Positions 55,721-64,000 of a DNA stretch of 64,000 nucleotides are shown in pieces (positions within the stretch are counted from its first letter, which is position 1; the number at the start of each line of letters is the position of its first letter). A model generated the notes under the pieces. The model was given only the letters and a program-made list of their open reading frames with translations, searched no databases and had not been told where the DNA came from. The DNA comes from a bacterium SCSIO 12643 (GTDB lineage: Bacteria > Bacteroidota > Bacteroidia > Flavobacteriales_G > Salibacteraceae), in contig CP073750.1 in the NCBI GenBank assembly GCA_024398135.1, positions 868,001-932,000 on the forward strand, written 5' to 3'. The translations under genes and the position numbers were made by a program.

Positions 55721-55754
55721 AAAGCCTCAATTGAGTTCAATTGAGGCTTTTTTT
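55721..55754. terminator. Bidirectional terminator between convergent genes
   Basis: AAAGCCTCAATT pairs perfectly with AATTGAGGCTTT and is flanked by T residues on the plus side and A residues on the other, serving the PLP enzyme gene and the minus-strand membrane protein gene. Confidence 0.9.
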
Positions 55755-57570
55755 AATCTCTTTTCTCGAATACCTCAACCTTCATATTATCTATCAATAA
55801 AGAATGATTTCCGCGATACCATACAAATGTCCTGAACAGATCATTCCCATTTCTAACCTCCGGAGATAAATAATCGAATTCAATCTTATTCCATTCACCT
55901 TTTTTTAAATCTAAATTCTTTGATTCGATTGTTTTATAATTATAAGCATATCCCTTGTGATCAAAGTGAACTACCAAACTAAAATCTTCTACAACATCCT
56001 GAGTTTCTATAAATACATACACAGACACTTTAAACCATACATAATCATCTCGGGTTATATCCTTAAATGCTTTCTCAATCACAGGAGAGTATATTATTCT
56101 AGAGGTTAAACGATAAGAACAGCATCCTGAATAACTCAATGAATCATCACCATCATTAAAGTCATGCTCTTTCAAAAGAGTTCCTTCATATTCTTCCTCA
56201 TTAGTAAACGCATCGGTTCCTGTATAATTTCTATCAATCAACAACAATTTTCGATCCTCTTCAGTGACATTAAGCTTTCCAAAACTTGCGAAGTAATAGT
56301 CTCTGGTCATTCTATCTCCGTGAATAACTCCTTTATGAAATTGGATCGTTTGAAAGATATTTAGCCCAACAATTAAGACGATCACTCCTCCAAGTGTAAA
56401 CTGGATATACTTCTTTTGTTCGCTTAACCAAACAATAAAATATCCCAATCCAAGGGCCATTACAAGATATGAAGACACCATGGGTCTTTGACTAAATGAT
56501 TGCGCATACCACCAATTTGACCAGCTGGAAACCAAATACAGATTAAACAAAAAGAATACAATCACCGCCAGAAAAATTTCACGATTTTTCCTGTATATCG
56601 CATAAAATCCTACAGTCGCGAAAATCATAAGTGGTGTATAAATCAACCAGCCTTTTCTAAAACTAAACAAAAACTGCTTTGTAAATGGTCTCAATAATTC
56701 CAATCCCTCACCGGCATTTCCTCCATAGCTATTATATAAAAACTTACCTGCATATATTTTCCAATAAACAAATTGAAAAGATCCAAAAAGCATTAAAATC
56801 ATCACCAACATTAATACCTGATACTTGTGTTTTAATAATATTTGCAACTTCACTAAAAAGCTCTGCCAATTAAACACTCCCCAAAGCACTGGTAGAGCTA
56901 AAACAACTATTTCCGTTGGTCTGCTCAATATCATTAATCCCATCACAACGCTTAATCCTAATGCATACTTCCATTCGAATCGCTCATGCCATTTAATCGT
57001 AAACCACAACACTAAAGCATACCCGGTAAACAAATAATTATGAGACATTGCATTTTGGCCATACATAGTTATATGTACCATATAGTTTGTTCCAAATACA
57101 ATTAAGGCAAGAATGAGTGCGCTAATTTTCGAATTAAAAAAGTGATTCAACACTTTGGATGCAAACCAAATTCCGATCAAAGAATATAAGATACTGCCAA
57201 AATGCAAGGCGTATTGAAACGGTAACGAAAATCCATCAATTGGATAATTCAATAATAAGGCACTTAACCAGCCTAGAAAGAAAAAAGGTGCATACAAAAT
57301 GGCCATTCCCATAGAATATTTCATCACATAATTTCCTTCCGGCATTTTCATGGCCTGATAGAAAGTTGCTGAACTTTTATATTGTTCCATTAAATCAAAT
57401 ATCCTGACATCATCGGCCATTCCCAAGTCATGAAAAATAAACTGCAAGGGTAAATACAGGTAATAGCCATATACATCCCAGGAAATTATATTTCCTGGTG
57501 CAAATAGCCCATTCATAATAATGATAAAGGCTATGAGTAATCCTAAGGTTACATTCGTATATTTATTCAT
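55753..57570 (-). CDS. Polytopic GT39-like membrane protein with C-terminal beta domain
   Basis: A 605-residue protein with about 11-12 membrane helices (up to residue about 400). The first periplasmic loop contains ISWDVYGYYLYLP, placing an Asp where ArnT/PMT-type (GT39-like) lipid-sugar transferases carry their catalytic acid. After the helices comes a soluble domain of about 170 residues with a beta-sandwich look, similar to carbohydrate-binding folds. It probably uses a polyprenyl-linked sugar to modify a periplasmic target. The start lies at ATG 57570, about 60 bases from the transaldolase-like gene's terminator. Acceptor and donor are unknown. Confidence 0.75.
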   Translation of the reverse strand: MNKYTNVTLGLLIAFIIIMNGLFAPGNIISWDVYGYYLYLPLQFIFHDLGMADDVRIFDLMEQYKSSATFYQAMKMPEGNYVMKYSMGMAILYAPFFFLGWLSALLLNYPIDGFSLPFQYALHFGSILYSLIGIWFASKVLNHFFNSKISALILALIVFGTNYMVHITMYGQNAMSHNYLFTGYALVLWFTIKWHERFEWKYALGLSVVMGLMILSRPTEIVVLALPVLWGVFNWQSFLVKLQILLKHKYQVLMLVMILMLFGSFQFVYWKIYAGKFLYNSYGGNAGEGLELLRPFTKQFLFSFRKGWLIYTPLMIFATVGFYAIYRKNREIFLAVIVFFLFNLYLVSSWSNWWYAQSFSQRPMVSSYLVMALGLGYFIVWLSEQKKYIQFTLGGVIVLIVGLNIFQTIQFHKGVIHGDRMTRDYYFASFGKLNVTEEDRKLLLIDRNYTGTDAFTNEEEYEGTLLKEHDFNDGDDSLSYSGCCSYRLTSRIIYSPVIEKAFKDITRDDYVWFKVSVYVFIETQDVVEDFSLVVHFDHKGYAYNYKTIESKNLDLKKGEWNKIEFDYLSPEVRNGNDLFRTFVWYRGNHSLLIDNMKVEVFEKRD

Positions 57571-57627
57571 AGTGGAGCACTAAGGTTATTTAAGCGTTGA
57601 AAGTAAGATTAATAAATGTATTAATCA

Positions 57628-57662
57628 AAAAAGCCTCTATCAAAATCGACAGAGGCTTTCCA
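57628..57662 (-). terminator. Terminator of the kdsA / transaldolase-CBS operon
   Basis: On the minus strand AAAGCCTCTGTC pairs with GATAGAGGCTTT (one wobble), followed by a T run. It lies about 20 bases after the transaldolase-CBS stop. Confidence 0.88.
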
Positions 57663-57681
57663 TAATATTATTTAAGTCCCA

Positions 57682-58692
57682 TTATTTGATCAAATCCTGA
57701 ACATCCAAAAGACCTACAACTTTTCCGTGAGATACAACAATCAAAGAGTCCACCTTAGTCTCAGCAAAAACTTTCTGTGCTTTATATAACAACTCTTCTG
57801 CATCAATCGTTTTAGGTGCATTTAACCCTAAATCACCCATTTTCTTATTTACAGCCTCAGGACCTTCATTTTCCATCAATCTGCGTAGATCTCCATCGGT
57901 AAAAATTCCTGCTGGAGCTCCATTTTCATCTACAACACTAACAGCTCCATTTCCACCTGCTGTCATTTGAACTAAACAATCAGTTACAGTAGCATCCATT
58001 CCTACATTTGGATTTTTAGTACCCACCACATCTTTAACCTTTGCAGTCATAATGAATGTGTCTTGAGTAAACTGGTCTGTACCAATAGTTGTGAAATGGT
58101 TTTGCGTCAATTGCTTGATTAATTTCCATGGTACTGTCACGGTATGTACTCCTACATTAATCGCATTTCTTACATGCTCCACGTTACGAACAGAAGAGAA
58201 CATTATTTTAGTATCATATCCATAATATTCTACAGCATTCACACATTGTTCAATCAAAGCAATTGCATCATTACCTTGATCTTGTAAACGTCCTACAAGC
58301 GGGCATACATAAGTTGCTCCTGCTTCCATCGCCATATACGCTTGTTGTAATGTATATACCAGGTGGATATTTACCATAAAACCTTCGTCAGTTAATTTTT
58401 TACAAGCTTTTACACCTTCTAATGACATAGGAATCTTGTAAACGGTTTTATTTCTATCCAATCCTAATTTCTCCTGACGATATGCTTCTGCAATAATATC
58501 TTCAGCAGTATCACCTAATGCTTCAATTTGAAGAATGTCAACAATCTTTGACAATTCGATAATTGTTCCATCAATATCGGTAATTCCATGACGGTGCATA
58601 AAAGTTGGTGTGGTAGTTAAACCCGTTAAAAAACCAATTTGCACGGCCTCTTTAATTTCCTCTAAATCTGCTGAATCTAAATATAATTCCAT
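57682..58692 (-). CDS. Transaldolase/FSA-like barrel fused to KdsD-type CBS pair
   Basis: A 336-residue fusion. Residues 1-220 form a TalC/fructose-6-phosphate-aldolase-type barrel: Asp6 in LYLDSAD, Schiff-base Lys86 in VYKIPMS, and GTDQFTQD at the end. Against E. coli FSA the active-site Asn28 is Thr (LTTTP), and the positions of Thr109 and Tyr131 appear as His and Leu. Residues about 220-336 are two CBS domains containing APAGIFTDGDLRRL, wording typical of the CBS tail of arabinose-5-phosphate isomerase (KdsD/KpsF/GutQ); no SIS isomerase domain is present. kdsA lies just upstream, 36 bases away. A Kdo-precursor enzyme is inferred. FSA can join glycolaldehyde and glyceraldehyde-3-phosphate into arabinose-5-phosphate, which would make it a KdsD substitute. 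Confidence 0.85.
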   Translation of the reverse strand: MELYLDSADLEEIKEAVQIGFLTGLTTTPTFMHRHGITDIDGTIIELSKIVDILQIEALGDTAEDIIAEAYRQEKLGLDRNKTVYKIPMSLEGVKACKKLTDEGFMVNIHLVYTLQQAYMAMEAGATYVCPLVGRLQDQGNDAIALIEQCVNAVEYYGYDTKIMFSSVRNVEHVRNAINVGVHTVTVPWKLIKQLTQNHFTTIGTDQFTQDTFIMTAKVKDVVGTKNPNVGMDATVTDCLVQMTAGGNGAVSVVDENGAPAGIFTDGDLRRLMENEGPEAVNKKMGDLGLNAPKTIDAEELLYKAQKVFAETKVDSLIVVSHGKVVGLLDVQDLIK

Positions 58693-58728
58693 TTTGTTAC
58701 GTTTTCTAAATTAAATTTTACACGAGAT

Positions 58729-59562
58729 TTACTTACGGTATTTTACCTCTATTTCGTGCATTTCAATAAGGGGTTTTAAATATTCTTTTAATTGTGTCAT
58801 ATCCATTTGCGAAGCAGCATCACATAAAGCTTCGTTTGGACATGGATGTGTTTCTACAAACAATCCATCAACTCCGGCAGCGACACCAGCACGTCCCAAA
58901 ACATCCAGATATTGTCTGGCACCACCATTTGGATCGGCACTTGGAATTCCATACTTACGAATAGAATGCGTCACATCAAAAATCGTTGGGTAACCTGTTT
59001 CTCTTAAATGATAGAATGAACGCGGATCAACTACCAAATCATTATAACCAAAAGCGTATCCACGCTCGGTCAATAAAATTTGCTCATTACCTGTTGATTC
59101 AATTTTTGCAACCGGTTTTGTCATATTTTCAGGAGCTAAAAACTGTGCGTGTTTTAAATTCACCACTTTTCCAGTTTTTGCGGCTTCCACCGCCAGGGTA
59201 GTTTGCATCACCAAATATGCTGGAATTTGTAGCACATCTACAACTTCTGCAACTGGTGCAACCTGATCAGGATAATGAATGTCAGTTAAAATTGGAAAAC
59301 CGAAATCTTCCTTGACACGTTGTAAAATCTTTAAACCTTCATCCATTCCTGGTCCCATGTAATAATCCACAGAACTACGGTTATCCTTCTGGAATGAAGA
59401 TTTATAAATTAAAGGGATGTCCAACTCTTCGCTTACTCTCTTAAGTGTTTCAGCCGTGTCCATCATGATCTTTTCTGATTCGATCACACATGGACCGGAA
59501 ATCAAGAAAAGTTTGTCAGCTCCACATTCTACGTTGCCAACTTTAACCTTTTTAATACTCAT
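58729..59562 (-). CDS. kdsA: 3-deoxy-8-phosphooctulonate (Kdo-8-P) synthase
   Basis: A 277-residue cytosolic barrel enzyme joining phosphoenolpyruvate and arabinose-5-phosphate to Kdo-8-phosphate. Motifs in order: SGPCVIES, YKSSFQKDNRSS, AQFLAPENM, ERGYAFGYNDLVVD, FDVTHS and FVETHPCPNEALCD. Cys25 in GPCVIE marks the metal-dependent class (E. coli has Asn there). It is the first gene of a two-gene minus-strand unit with the transaldolase-CBS gene and has a -7 box 15 bases before its start. The product feeds lipopolysaccharide synthesis and, through KdnA and KdnB, probably Kdo8N. Confidence 0.96.
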   Translation of the reverse strand: MSIKKVKVGNVECGADKLFLISGPCVIESEKIMMDTAETLKRVSEELDIPLIYKSSFQKDNRSSVDYYMGPGMDEGLKILQRVKEDFGFPILTDIHYPDQVAPVAEVVDVLQIPAYLVMQTTLAVEAAKTGKVVNLKHAQFLAPENMTKPVAKIESTGNEQILLTERGYAFGYNDLVVDPRSFYHLRETGYPTIFDVTHSIRKYGIPSADPNGGARQYLDVLGRAGVAAGVDGLFVETHPCPNEALCDAASQMDMTQLKEYLKPLIEMHEIEVKYRK

Positions 59563-59576
59563 TCAAAAAATTTTGG

Positions 59577-59584
59577 CAAAAGTA
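59577..59584 (-). promoter_or_regulatory. -7 promoter box of kdsA (TACTTTTG on the minus strand)
   Basis: CAAAAGTA on the plus strand. It predicts an almost leaderless transcript, about eight bases before the ATG. Confidence 0.5.
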
Positions 59585-59692
59585 TAATTTTAAAGATGAA
59601 TATGAACCATTGTCTTATAATGTGTAACAAGATGTTAATATGTTCTGTTTTTTCCACATCAATATTTTAAACCAATCATAATACAACTTCAC

Positions 59693-59714
59693 AAAAAGCG
59701 CTATTTTGCGAACC
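59693..59714 (+). promoter_or_regulatory. Promoter-like motif shared by two genes, copy 1
   Basis: AAAAAGC, then G, then CTATTTTGCGAACC. A copy differing at one base lies at 62061-62082. The TATTTTGCG core resembles TAnnTTTGCG with one base fewer. It ends 19 bases before the GT39-like gene. Confidence 0.55.
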
Positions 59715-59733
59715 TTTAATTATTGATCAAATA

Positions 59734-61266
59734 ATGCTGAAAACAGTATCTAAGTTCTCCGGAGAAATCCTATTGATTTGTACCGTTCTTATTGCATTTT
59801 TCACCTTTACCAACTATGGTGTGAGTTGGGATGAACCTCAACAAAGAGAAACCGGACTGGTCAATTATGATTATATCTTCACATCCAGTACCGCACTTCA
59901 CAGTTGGGTGGATCGGGACTATGGAGTAGCATTTGAACTACCGCTTATTTTTGTTGAAAAAATATTTGGTTTTGAAACGACCCGAGAAATCTATTTTTCT
60001 CGTCATCTGATCACTCACCTTCTATTTTTGCTGAGCGCCTTTTATCTTTTTAAACTTATTGATTTTGTTTACCGAAACAAACTACTTTCTGCTCTTGGTT
60101 TTTTAATGCTGATATTGCAACCAGTACTCTACGGACATTCCTTCTTTAACAGTAAAGACTTACCATTCCTTTCGGTATTTATCATCACACTATACTATTC
60201 CGCCAGAGCATTTGACACAAAAAACTGGAAGAACTTTTTATTGTTGGGACTCAGCGTTGGAATTCTCATCAACATTCGTCTAATGGGAATTATGGTTCCT
60301 GCTACTCTGACATTCTTCCTTTTTGTTGATGCCTTCTTTGAAAAAAAATATTTGCATCATATAAAGTTACTTGGTGTTTTTGCAGTTTCACTTGCTACTA
60401 TTCTATACATCACCTGGCCATTTCTATGGAAAGCTCCACTTGAAAACTTCATTACGGCAATTAAAAATATGTCTCAATTTAGGTTTGATCGCGAAATGCT
60501 TTTCAGAGGAGAGGTTGTACGACCAACCGAAATCAAGTGGGATTATGTTCCCGTTTGGTTTTCTATAAGTACTCCTATAGTCTATTTATTATTAGGTTTA
60601 TCGGGTGCTTTCCTAATAGTTTACAATTTCTTAAAAGCACCTTTTGACAACATCAAAAACCATATTTCAAGAAACAACATCTTCTATCTGGCCTATTTCT
60701 TTGCTCCCGTTCTGGCCATTATTGTTTTAAAATCGGTTTTATATGACGGCTGGAGACAAATGTTCTTTATCTATCCTTCATTTGTTTTACTCGCTATTTA
60801 CGGACTAAGTCATTTTTACAAAACACATAAAAAAGTTTTCTATACGCTGCTTGCAATACTTTCTCTACAAATGGGCTATGTTTTGTTTTTCATGATTCAA
60901 AGTTTCCCTTTACAACATTTATACTTTAACAACTCCATTACACTGCAACCAAAGGAGTATGCAAGGAAGAATTTCGAAGTAGATTATTGGGGACTATCCT
61001 ACAAAACTGCCATGGAGTATATTTTAGAACATGATACAGCCTCAGAAATTCTAATCTGTCCGGCTAATTTCCCTGGATACATAAATGAATCGGTTCTGAA
61101 ACCTGAACAGGATGCACGTATTAGAATGGTTGGAATAGAACATGCTGATTATTTCCTGACCGAATATCGTTTTCATCCACAGGAATATGATAGCTTAGAG
61201 GTTTATAAATTCCATGGAATCGAAGTTTCAAATAGTACAGTAAATCAAATTTTCAAACTCAAATAA
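59734..61266 (+). CDS. Polytopic GT39-like membrane protein
   Basis: A 510-residue protein with about 10-11 membrane helices and a first periplasmic loop containing YGVSWDEPQQRETG. The Asp-Glu pair is the usual catalytic position of PMT/ArnT-like (GT39) transferases that use polyprenyl-phosphate sugars. A short soluble tail (about 410-510) follows. It is followed one base later by a GT2 enzyme of the polyprenyl-phosphate mannose type, so the pair plausibly makes and uses a lipid-linked sugar, for example in periplasmic protein or glycan modification. A different kind of hydrophobic glycosyltransferase is the alternative. Confidence 0.8.
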   Translation: MLKTVSKFSGEILLICTVLIAFFTFTNYGVSWDEPQQRETGLVNYDYIFTSSTALHSWVDRDYGVAFELPLIFVEKIFGFETTREIYFSRHLITHLLFLLSAFYLFKLIDFVYRNKLLSALGFLMLILQPVLYGHSFFNSKDLPFLSVFIITLYYSARAFDTKNWKNFLLLGLSVGILINIRLMGIMVPATLTFFLFVDAFFEKKYLHHIKLLGVFAVSLATILYITWPFLWKAPLENFITAIKNMSQFRFDREMLFRGEVVRPTEIKWDYVPVWFSISTPIVYLLLGLSGAFLIVYNFLKAPFDNIKNHISRNNIFYLAYFFAPVLAIIVLKSVLYDGWRQMFFIYPSFVLLAIYGLSHFYKTHKKVFYTLLAILSLQMGYVLFFMIQSFPLQHLYFNNSITLQPKEYARKNFEVDYWGLSYKTAMEYILEHDTASEILICPANFPGYINESVLKPEQDARIRMVGIEHADYFLTEYRFHPQEYDSLEVYKFHGIEVSNSTVNQIFKLK

Positions 61267-61267
61267 A

Positions 61268-62005
61268 ATGTCTTCTACTTTCAAAGCACTTTATGTGATT
61301 CCTTGCTACAATGAAGCGAAGAAATTTGAAGTAGATACCTATCTTCAATTCCTAAATCAATTCTCAGACATATTCATCTGTTTTGTGAATGATGGATCTC
61401 AGGATCAGACTCAGTCCATATTAGAATCAGTAAAGTCCAAATTTCCTAATCAGGTTGAAGTATTTCTATTAGAAAAAAATGTAGGCAAAGCTGAAGCTGT
61501 TCGCCAGGGAATGCTTTTTTCTCTATCACATGTTCAGTCCAAATTTATTGGCTTTTTAGACGCTGATTTAGCGGTAAGTTTAGAGGAAGGCTATGATATT
61601 CTGAGTTATTTAAAACCACCCTATGAATTTGTTTTCGGATCTAGAATTTTACGAATTGGATCTACTATTGATCGAAAAAGATATCGCTTCATTATCGGAC
61701 GTATAATTGCTACGATGATTAGTGAAATCCTGGATATTAAAGTCTATGATACACAATGTGGTTGTAAGTTTTTTAAAACAGAAACTGCTTCCGAATTATT
61801 TGAGCAACCTTTTATTTCCAAATGGTTATTCGATGTGGAGTTATTCTTCAGAATGCTAAAACTCCACGGGAAAGAAAGTGCATTACAAAAAATGTATGAA
61901 GTTCCATTACGTAGTTGGATTGAAAAGGGAGATTCCAAGGTTGAGTTTTCTTATATGTTTAAAATCGGTATTGATCTATATCGGATCCGAAACAAGTACA
62001 AATAG
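61268..62005 (+). CDS. GT2 family glycosyltransferase (polyprenyl-phosphate sugar synthase type)
   Basis: A 245-residue cytosolic GT-A enzyme with no membrane helix. The segments YVIPCYNEAKKF, FVNDGSQDQT, LEKNVGKAEAVRQGM, GFLDADLAVS (DxD-type metal site) and TQCGCKFFKTE match dolichol/undecaprenyl-phosphate mannose synthases. It is one base after the GT39-like gene, indicating a shared transcript. It is expected to load a sugar onto polyprenyl phosphate for its partner. Confidence 0.88.
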   Translation: MSSTFKALYVIPCYNEAKKFEVDTYLQFLNQFSDIFICFVNDGSQDQTQSILESVKSKFPNQVEVFLLEKNVGKAEAVRQGMLFSLSHVQSKFIGFLDADLAVSLEEGYDILSYLKPPYEFVFGSRILRIGSTIDRKRYRFIIGRIIATMISEILDIKVYDTQCGCKFFKTETASELFEQPFISKWLFDVELFFRMLKLHGKESALQKMYEVPLRSWIEKGDSKVEFSYMFKIGIDLYRIRNKYK

Positions 62006-62060
62006 CCCCATTTTTCGACTTTAAATGACGAAATCTTGTTCGTATTCCAGTCACTTAGTT

Positions 62061-62082
62061 AAAAAGCACTATTTTGCGAACC
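62061..62082 (+). promoter_or_regulatory. Promoter-like motif shared by two genes, copy 2
   Basis: AAAAAGC, then A, then CTATTTTGCGAACC, 21 of 22 bases identical to 59693-59714, ending 16 bases before the nupC-like start. Confidence 0.55.
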
Positions 62083-62098
62083 CCAAAAATTTAACAAT

Positions 62099-63403
62099 AT
62101 GGACTCTATGAGTTTTTCATTCATATCGATTCTTCAAGGACTTGGAGGGTTAGTCTTTCTAGTAGGATTACTTTGGATTTTTAGTGTTAATAGAAAAGCC
62201 ATTAATTGGCCTTTAGTTGTAAAAGGCCTGATTCTTCAAATCATCTTTGCAGTGGCTATCTTAAAGGTCGAATTCATTGAAGCTGGTTTTGAATGGATCA
62301 GTAGGGCCTTCGTCAAAATCATCTCATTCACCAATTTCGGAAGTGAATTCTTATTTGGTCAATTTGGTATAGGAAAGTTACATCCTGCATTAGGAAATTT
62401 TGCTTTTGTGGTACTCCCAACAATCATATTCTTCTCTGCTTTAACCAGTCTTCTCTATTACATGGGGATTCTTCAAAAAGTAGTTTATGGAATGGCCTGG
62501 GTAATGAAACGAGCACTACGTTTATCTGGTGCGGAAAGTTTAGCAACTGCCGGAAATATATTTTTAGGTCAAACTGAGGCGCCATTACTCATTAAACCTT
62601 ATTTAGGCCAAATGACCAAATCGGAAATGATGGCTTTGATGACCGGTGGAATGGCAACCATTGCCGGAGGCGTATTGGCGGCATATATCGGATTCTTAGG
62701 CGGAGATAATGCTACTGAGCAAACCTTATTTGCAAAACACTTGTTGGCAGCATCCATTATGTCGGCACCTGCCGCCCTGGTTGCGGCTAAAATACTTGTT
62801 CCCGAAACGGAAGAATTTGACAACACAATGCATGTCAATAAAGAAAAAATGGGAGCCAATGCCTTAGAAGCAATTTCTAATGGTACTACCGATGGATTAA
62901 AGTTAGCCGTAAATGTTGCCGCAATGTTATTGGTATTCACTGCACTTATTTATATGTTCAATTACTTCTTATTTAAAACCGGTGATCTCACAAACATTAA
63001 TGCCTGGGTAGCAGCAAACACTTCTTATGATAACTTGAGTTTCCAATTCATTTTAGGTTATGTATTCGCGCCAATTTCCTGGTTAATTGGTGTCCCTTAT
63101 GCGGATATTGTAACTGTCGGACAGCTACTCGGAGAAAAGACTATTTTGAATGAGTTTTATGCATACGCTACCATGGGAGAAATGAAAGCATCGGGTGTTT
63201 TTCATTCGCAAAAATCTATGATTATGGCTACTTACATTTTATGTGGTTTTTCTAATGTAGCCAGTATCGGAATTCAAATTGGGGGTATTGGTGCACTTAT
63301 TCCGGAAAAAAGAGGTTTGCTATCTAAACTAGGTGTACGCGCACTCATTGGTGGTACTGTAGCCTCATTATTTACTGCTGCCGTTGTAGGTATGTTCTTT
63401 TAA
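62099..63403 (+). CDS. Concentrative nucleoside transporter (NupC/CNT family)
   Basis: A 434-residue inner-membrane protein with about ten membrane segments that imports nucleosides with sodium or protons. The core motifs are present: FLGQTEAPLLIKPYL (about 156-170) for the first substrate loop and the following segment MTGGMATIAGGVLAAY. Near residue 375-400 FHSQKSMIMATYILCGFSN supplies the second half of the site. Length is usual for the family. It is a single gene behind a promoter-like motif shared with the GT39-like gene. Confidence 0.94.
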   Translation: MDSMSFSFISILQGLGGLVFLVGLLWIFSVNRKAINWPLVVKGLILQIIFAVAILKVEFIEAGFEWISRAFVKIISFTNFGSEFLFGQFGIGKLHPALGNFAFVVLPTIIFFSALTSLLYYMGILQKVVYGMAWVMKRALRLSGAESLATAGNIFLGQTEAPLLIKPYLGQMTKSEMMALMTGGMATIAGGVLAAYIGFLGGDNATEQTLFAKHLLAASIMSAPAALVAAKILVPETEEFDNTMHVNKEKMGANALEAISNGTTDGLKLAVNVAAMLLVFTALIYMFNYFLFKTGDLTNINAWVAANTSYDNLSFQFILGYVFAPISWLIGVPYADIVTVGQLLGEKTILNEFYAYATMGEMKASGVFHSQKSMIMATYILCGFSNVASIGIQIGGIGALIPEKRGLLSKLGVRALIGGTVASLFTAAVVGMFF

Positions 63404-63412
63404 TCTATCGAT

Positions 63413-64000
63413 ATGTTTAGGCTTGGTTTCTTCTTTCTAATTTTTAGCGTGAGTTTCCTTTACTCGTGTGATTCGGAGCCTTCACAAACTGCTGTTTCTG
63501 TTGTGCAACCCATATCTGTTACGGAGGCCATCTACACCAAAGTAGATTCGAATCAGCATTACGAAATCAATCTATCCTATCCGGTCATCCATGGTCCGGT
63601 TTCTGAATCTATATTAAACCAAATCAACAATAAAATTTCAGAAAGTTTCTATGCCTTTGTTCCTCAAAAGAGCTTTATAGAATCACATCAAGCGCTTCCT
63701 GAACATTATTATGATCAACCGGATTTATACGGCATTCTCCAAAGTTCTTTTGGGGTAACTCAATGTGATTCAATTTTACATATTTGGTTTTCGGTATACC
63801 AATATCCAATTGGAGCTGCGCACGGAGCTACATTATATCATACGATACATTTCAACTTAAATTCAGGAGCGGTTTTAGACTTAAATCATTTCTTCAAGTT
63901 GGATCAAAATACTCAAATCGCTCTTAAAGATGTGATCAATAAAAATTTACCGGATAGTACGTGTTGGGGAATCGAATCGGATTCTAATATTCAAATGCAT
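63413..64000 (+). CDS. DUF3298-like lipoprotein, 3' partial
   Basis: The reading frame opens at ATG 63413 and runs past the window end (196 codons seen). It starts with a signal peptide and lipobox (FLYSC, Cys19). The body reads INLSYPVIHG, then SESILNQINNKI, and near the end GAAHGATLYHTIHFNLNSG followed by LDLNHFF. These are the features of DUF4163/DUF3298 proteins (RsiV-like, lysozyme-binding or of unknown role). It begins nine bases after the nucleoside transporter stop and may be co-transcribed. Function not assigned. Confidence 0.8.
   Translation, partial: MFRLGFFFLIFSVSFLYSCDSEPSQTAVSVVQPISVTEAIYTKVDSNQHYEINLSYPVIHGPVSESILNQINNKISESFYAFVPQKSFIESHQALPEHYYDQPDLYGILQSSFGVTQCDSILHIWFSVYQYPIGAAHGATLYHTIHFNLNSGAVLDLNHFFKLDQNTQIALKDVINKNLPDSTCWGIESDSNIQMH

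Overview
The window comes from a low-GC, probably marine member of the Bacteroidota, most likely order Flavobacteriales. The evidence is consistent. Many genes follow TAnnTTTG promoter boxes and A-rich leaders without Shine-Dalgarno sequences. Several secreted proteins end in type IX secretion (T9SS) sorting domains. There are TonB-dependent receptors, many SxC lipoproteins, and families found mainly in this phylum (DUF4856 with imelysin, PD40 plus barrel proteins). I see no tRNA, rRNA, CRISPR array, transposase or prophage.

Layout. 1-4.6 kb: the end of a PD40/outer-membrane-barrel protein, a DUF1842-like protein, a lipoprotein, an acetyltransferase and a glutathione peroxidase. 4.8-8.0 kb: a half-size TSUP permease, an M20 amidohydrolase, a lipoprotein, SCO1, a c-type cytochrome and a 46-residue membrane protein. 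8.2-10.5 kb: kdnA-kdnB, which make 8-amino-Kdo. 10.6-14.2 kb: a copper-uptake set (Cys-rich protein, Met/His-rich lipoprotein, OprC-like receptor) with a hairpin-rich leader. 14.2-19.2 kb: murB, an HDAC-like deacylase, a formyltransferase, a glycosyltransferase and a hydrolase. 19.3-22.5 kb: thrS-infC-rpmI-rplT, where infC appears to start at ATA behind a perfect Shine-Dalgarno sequence.

22.7-44.9 kb is the most unusual part. Five large T9SS cargo genes lie in tandem. All share a C-terminal module of about 500-750 residues and a sorting domain, but have different N-terminal parts. Two carry a 1,400-nt block of perfect identity, which looks like gene conversion. One carries a G10 tract just before the sorting domain, where either a +1 or a -1 slip gives an immediate stop. 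The fifth is a 2,798-residue protein built from six repeats of about 305-345 residues. I read the locus as a surface-protein array that diversifies its N-terminal modules and may phase-vary its anchoring.

45.2-51.6 kb: an unknown protein, then a minus-strand iron-type operon (DUF4856, imelysin, TonB receptor, sterol-desaturase-family hydroxylase). 51.8-55.7 kb: a NamZ-like muramidase, a LolC/E-like permease with a TTG start, a DUF3817 protein and a cysteine synthase family enzyme. 55.8-62.0 kb: two polytopic proteins resembling GT39 glycosyltransferases, a GT2 enzyme, and a two-gene operon of kdsA with a transaldolase-like barrel fused to KdsD-type CBS domains. That fusion is a candidate for an alternative route to, or control of, the Kdo precursor arabinose-5-phosphate, and it fits the kdnAB genes elsewhere in the window. 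62.1-64.0 kb: a nucleoside transporter and the start of a DUF3298-like lipoprotein.
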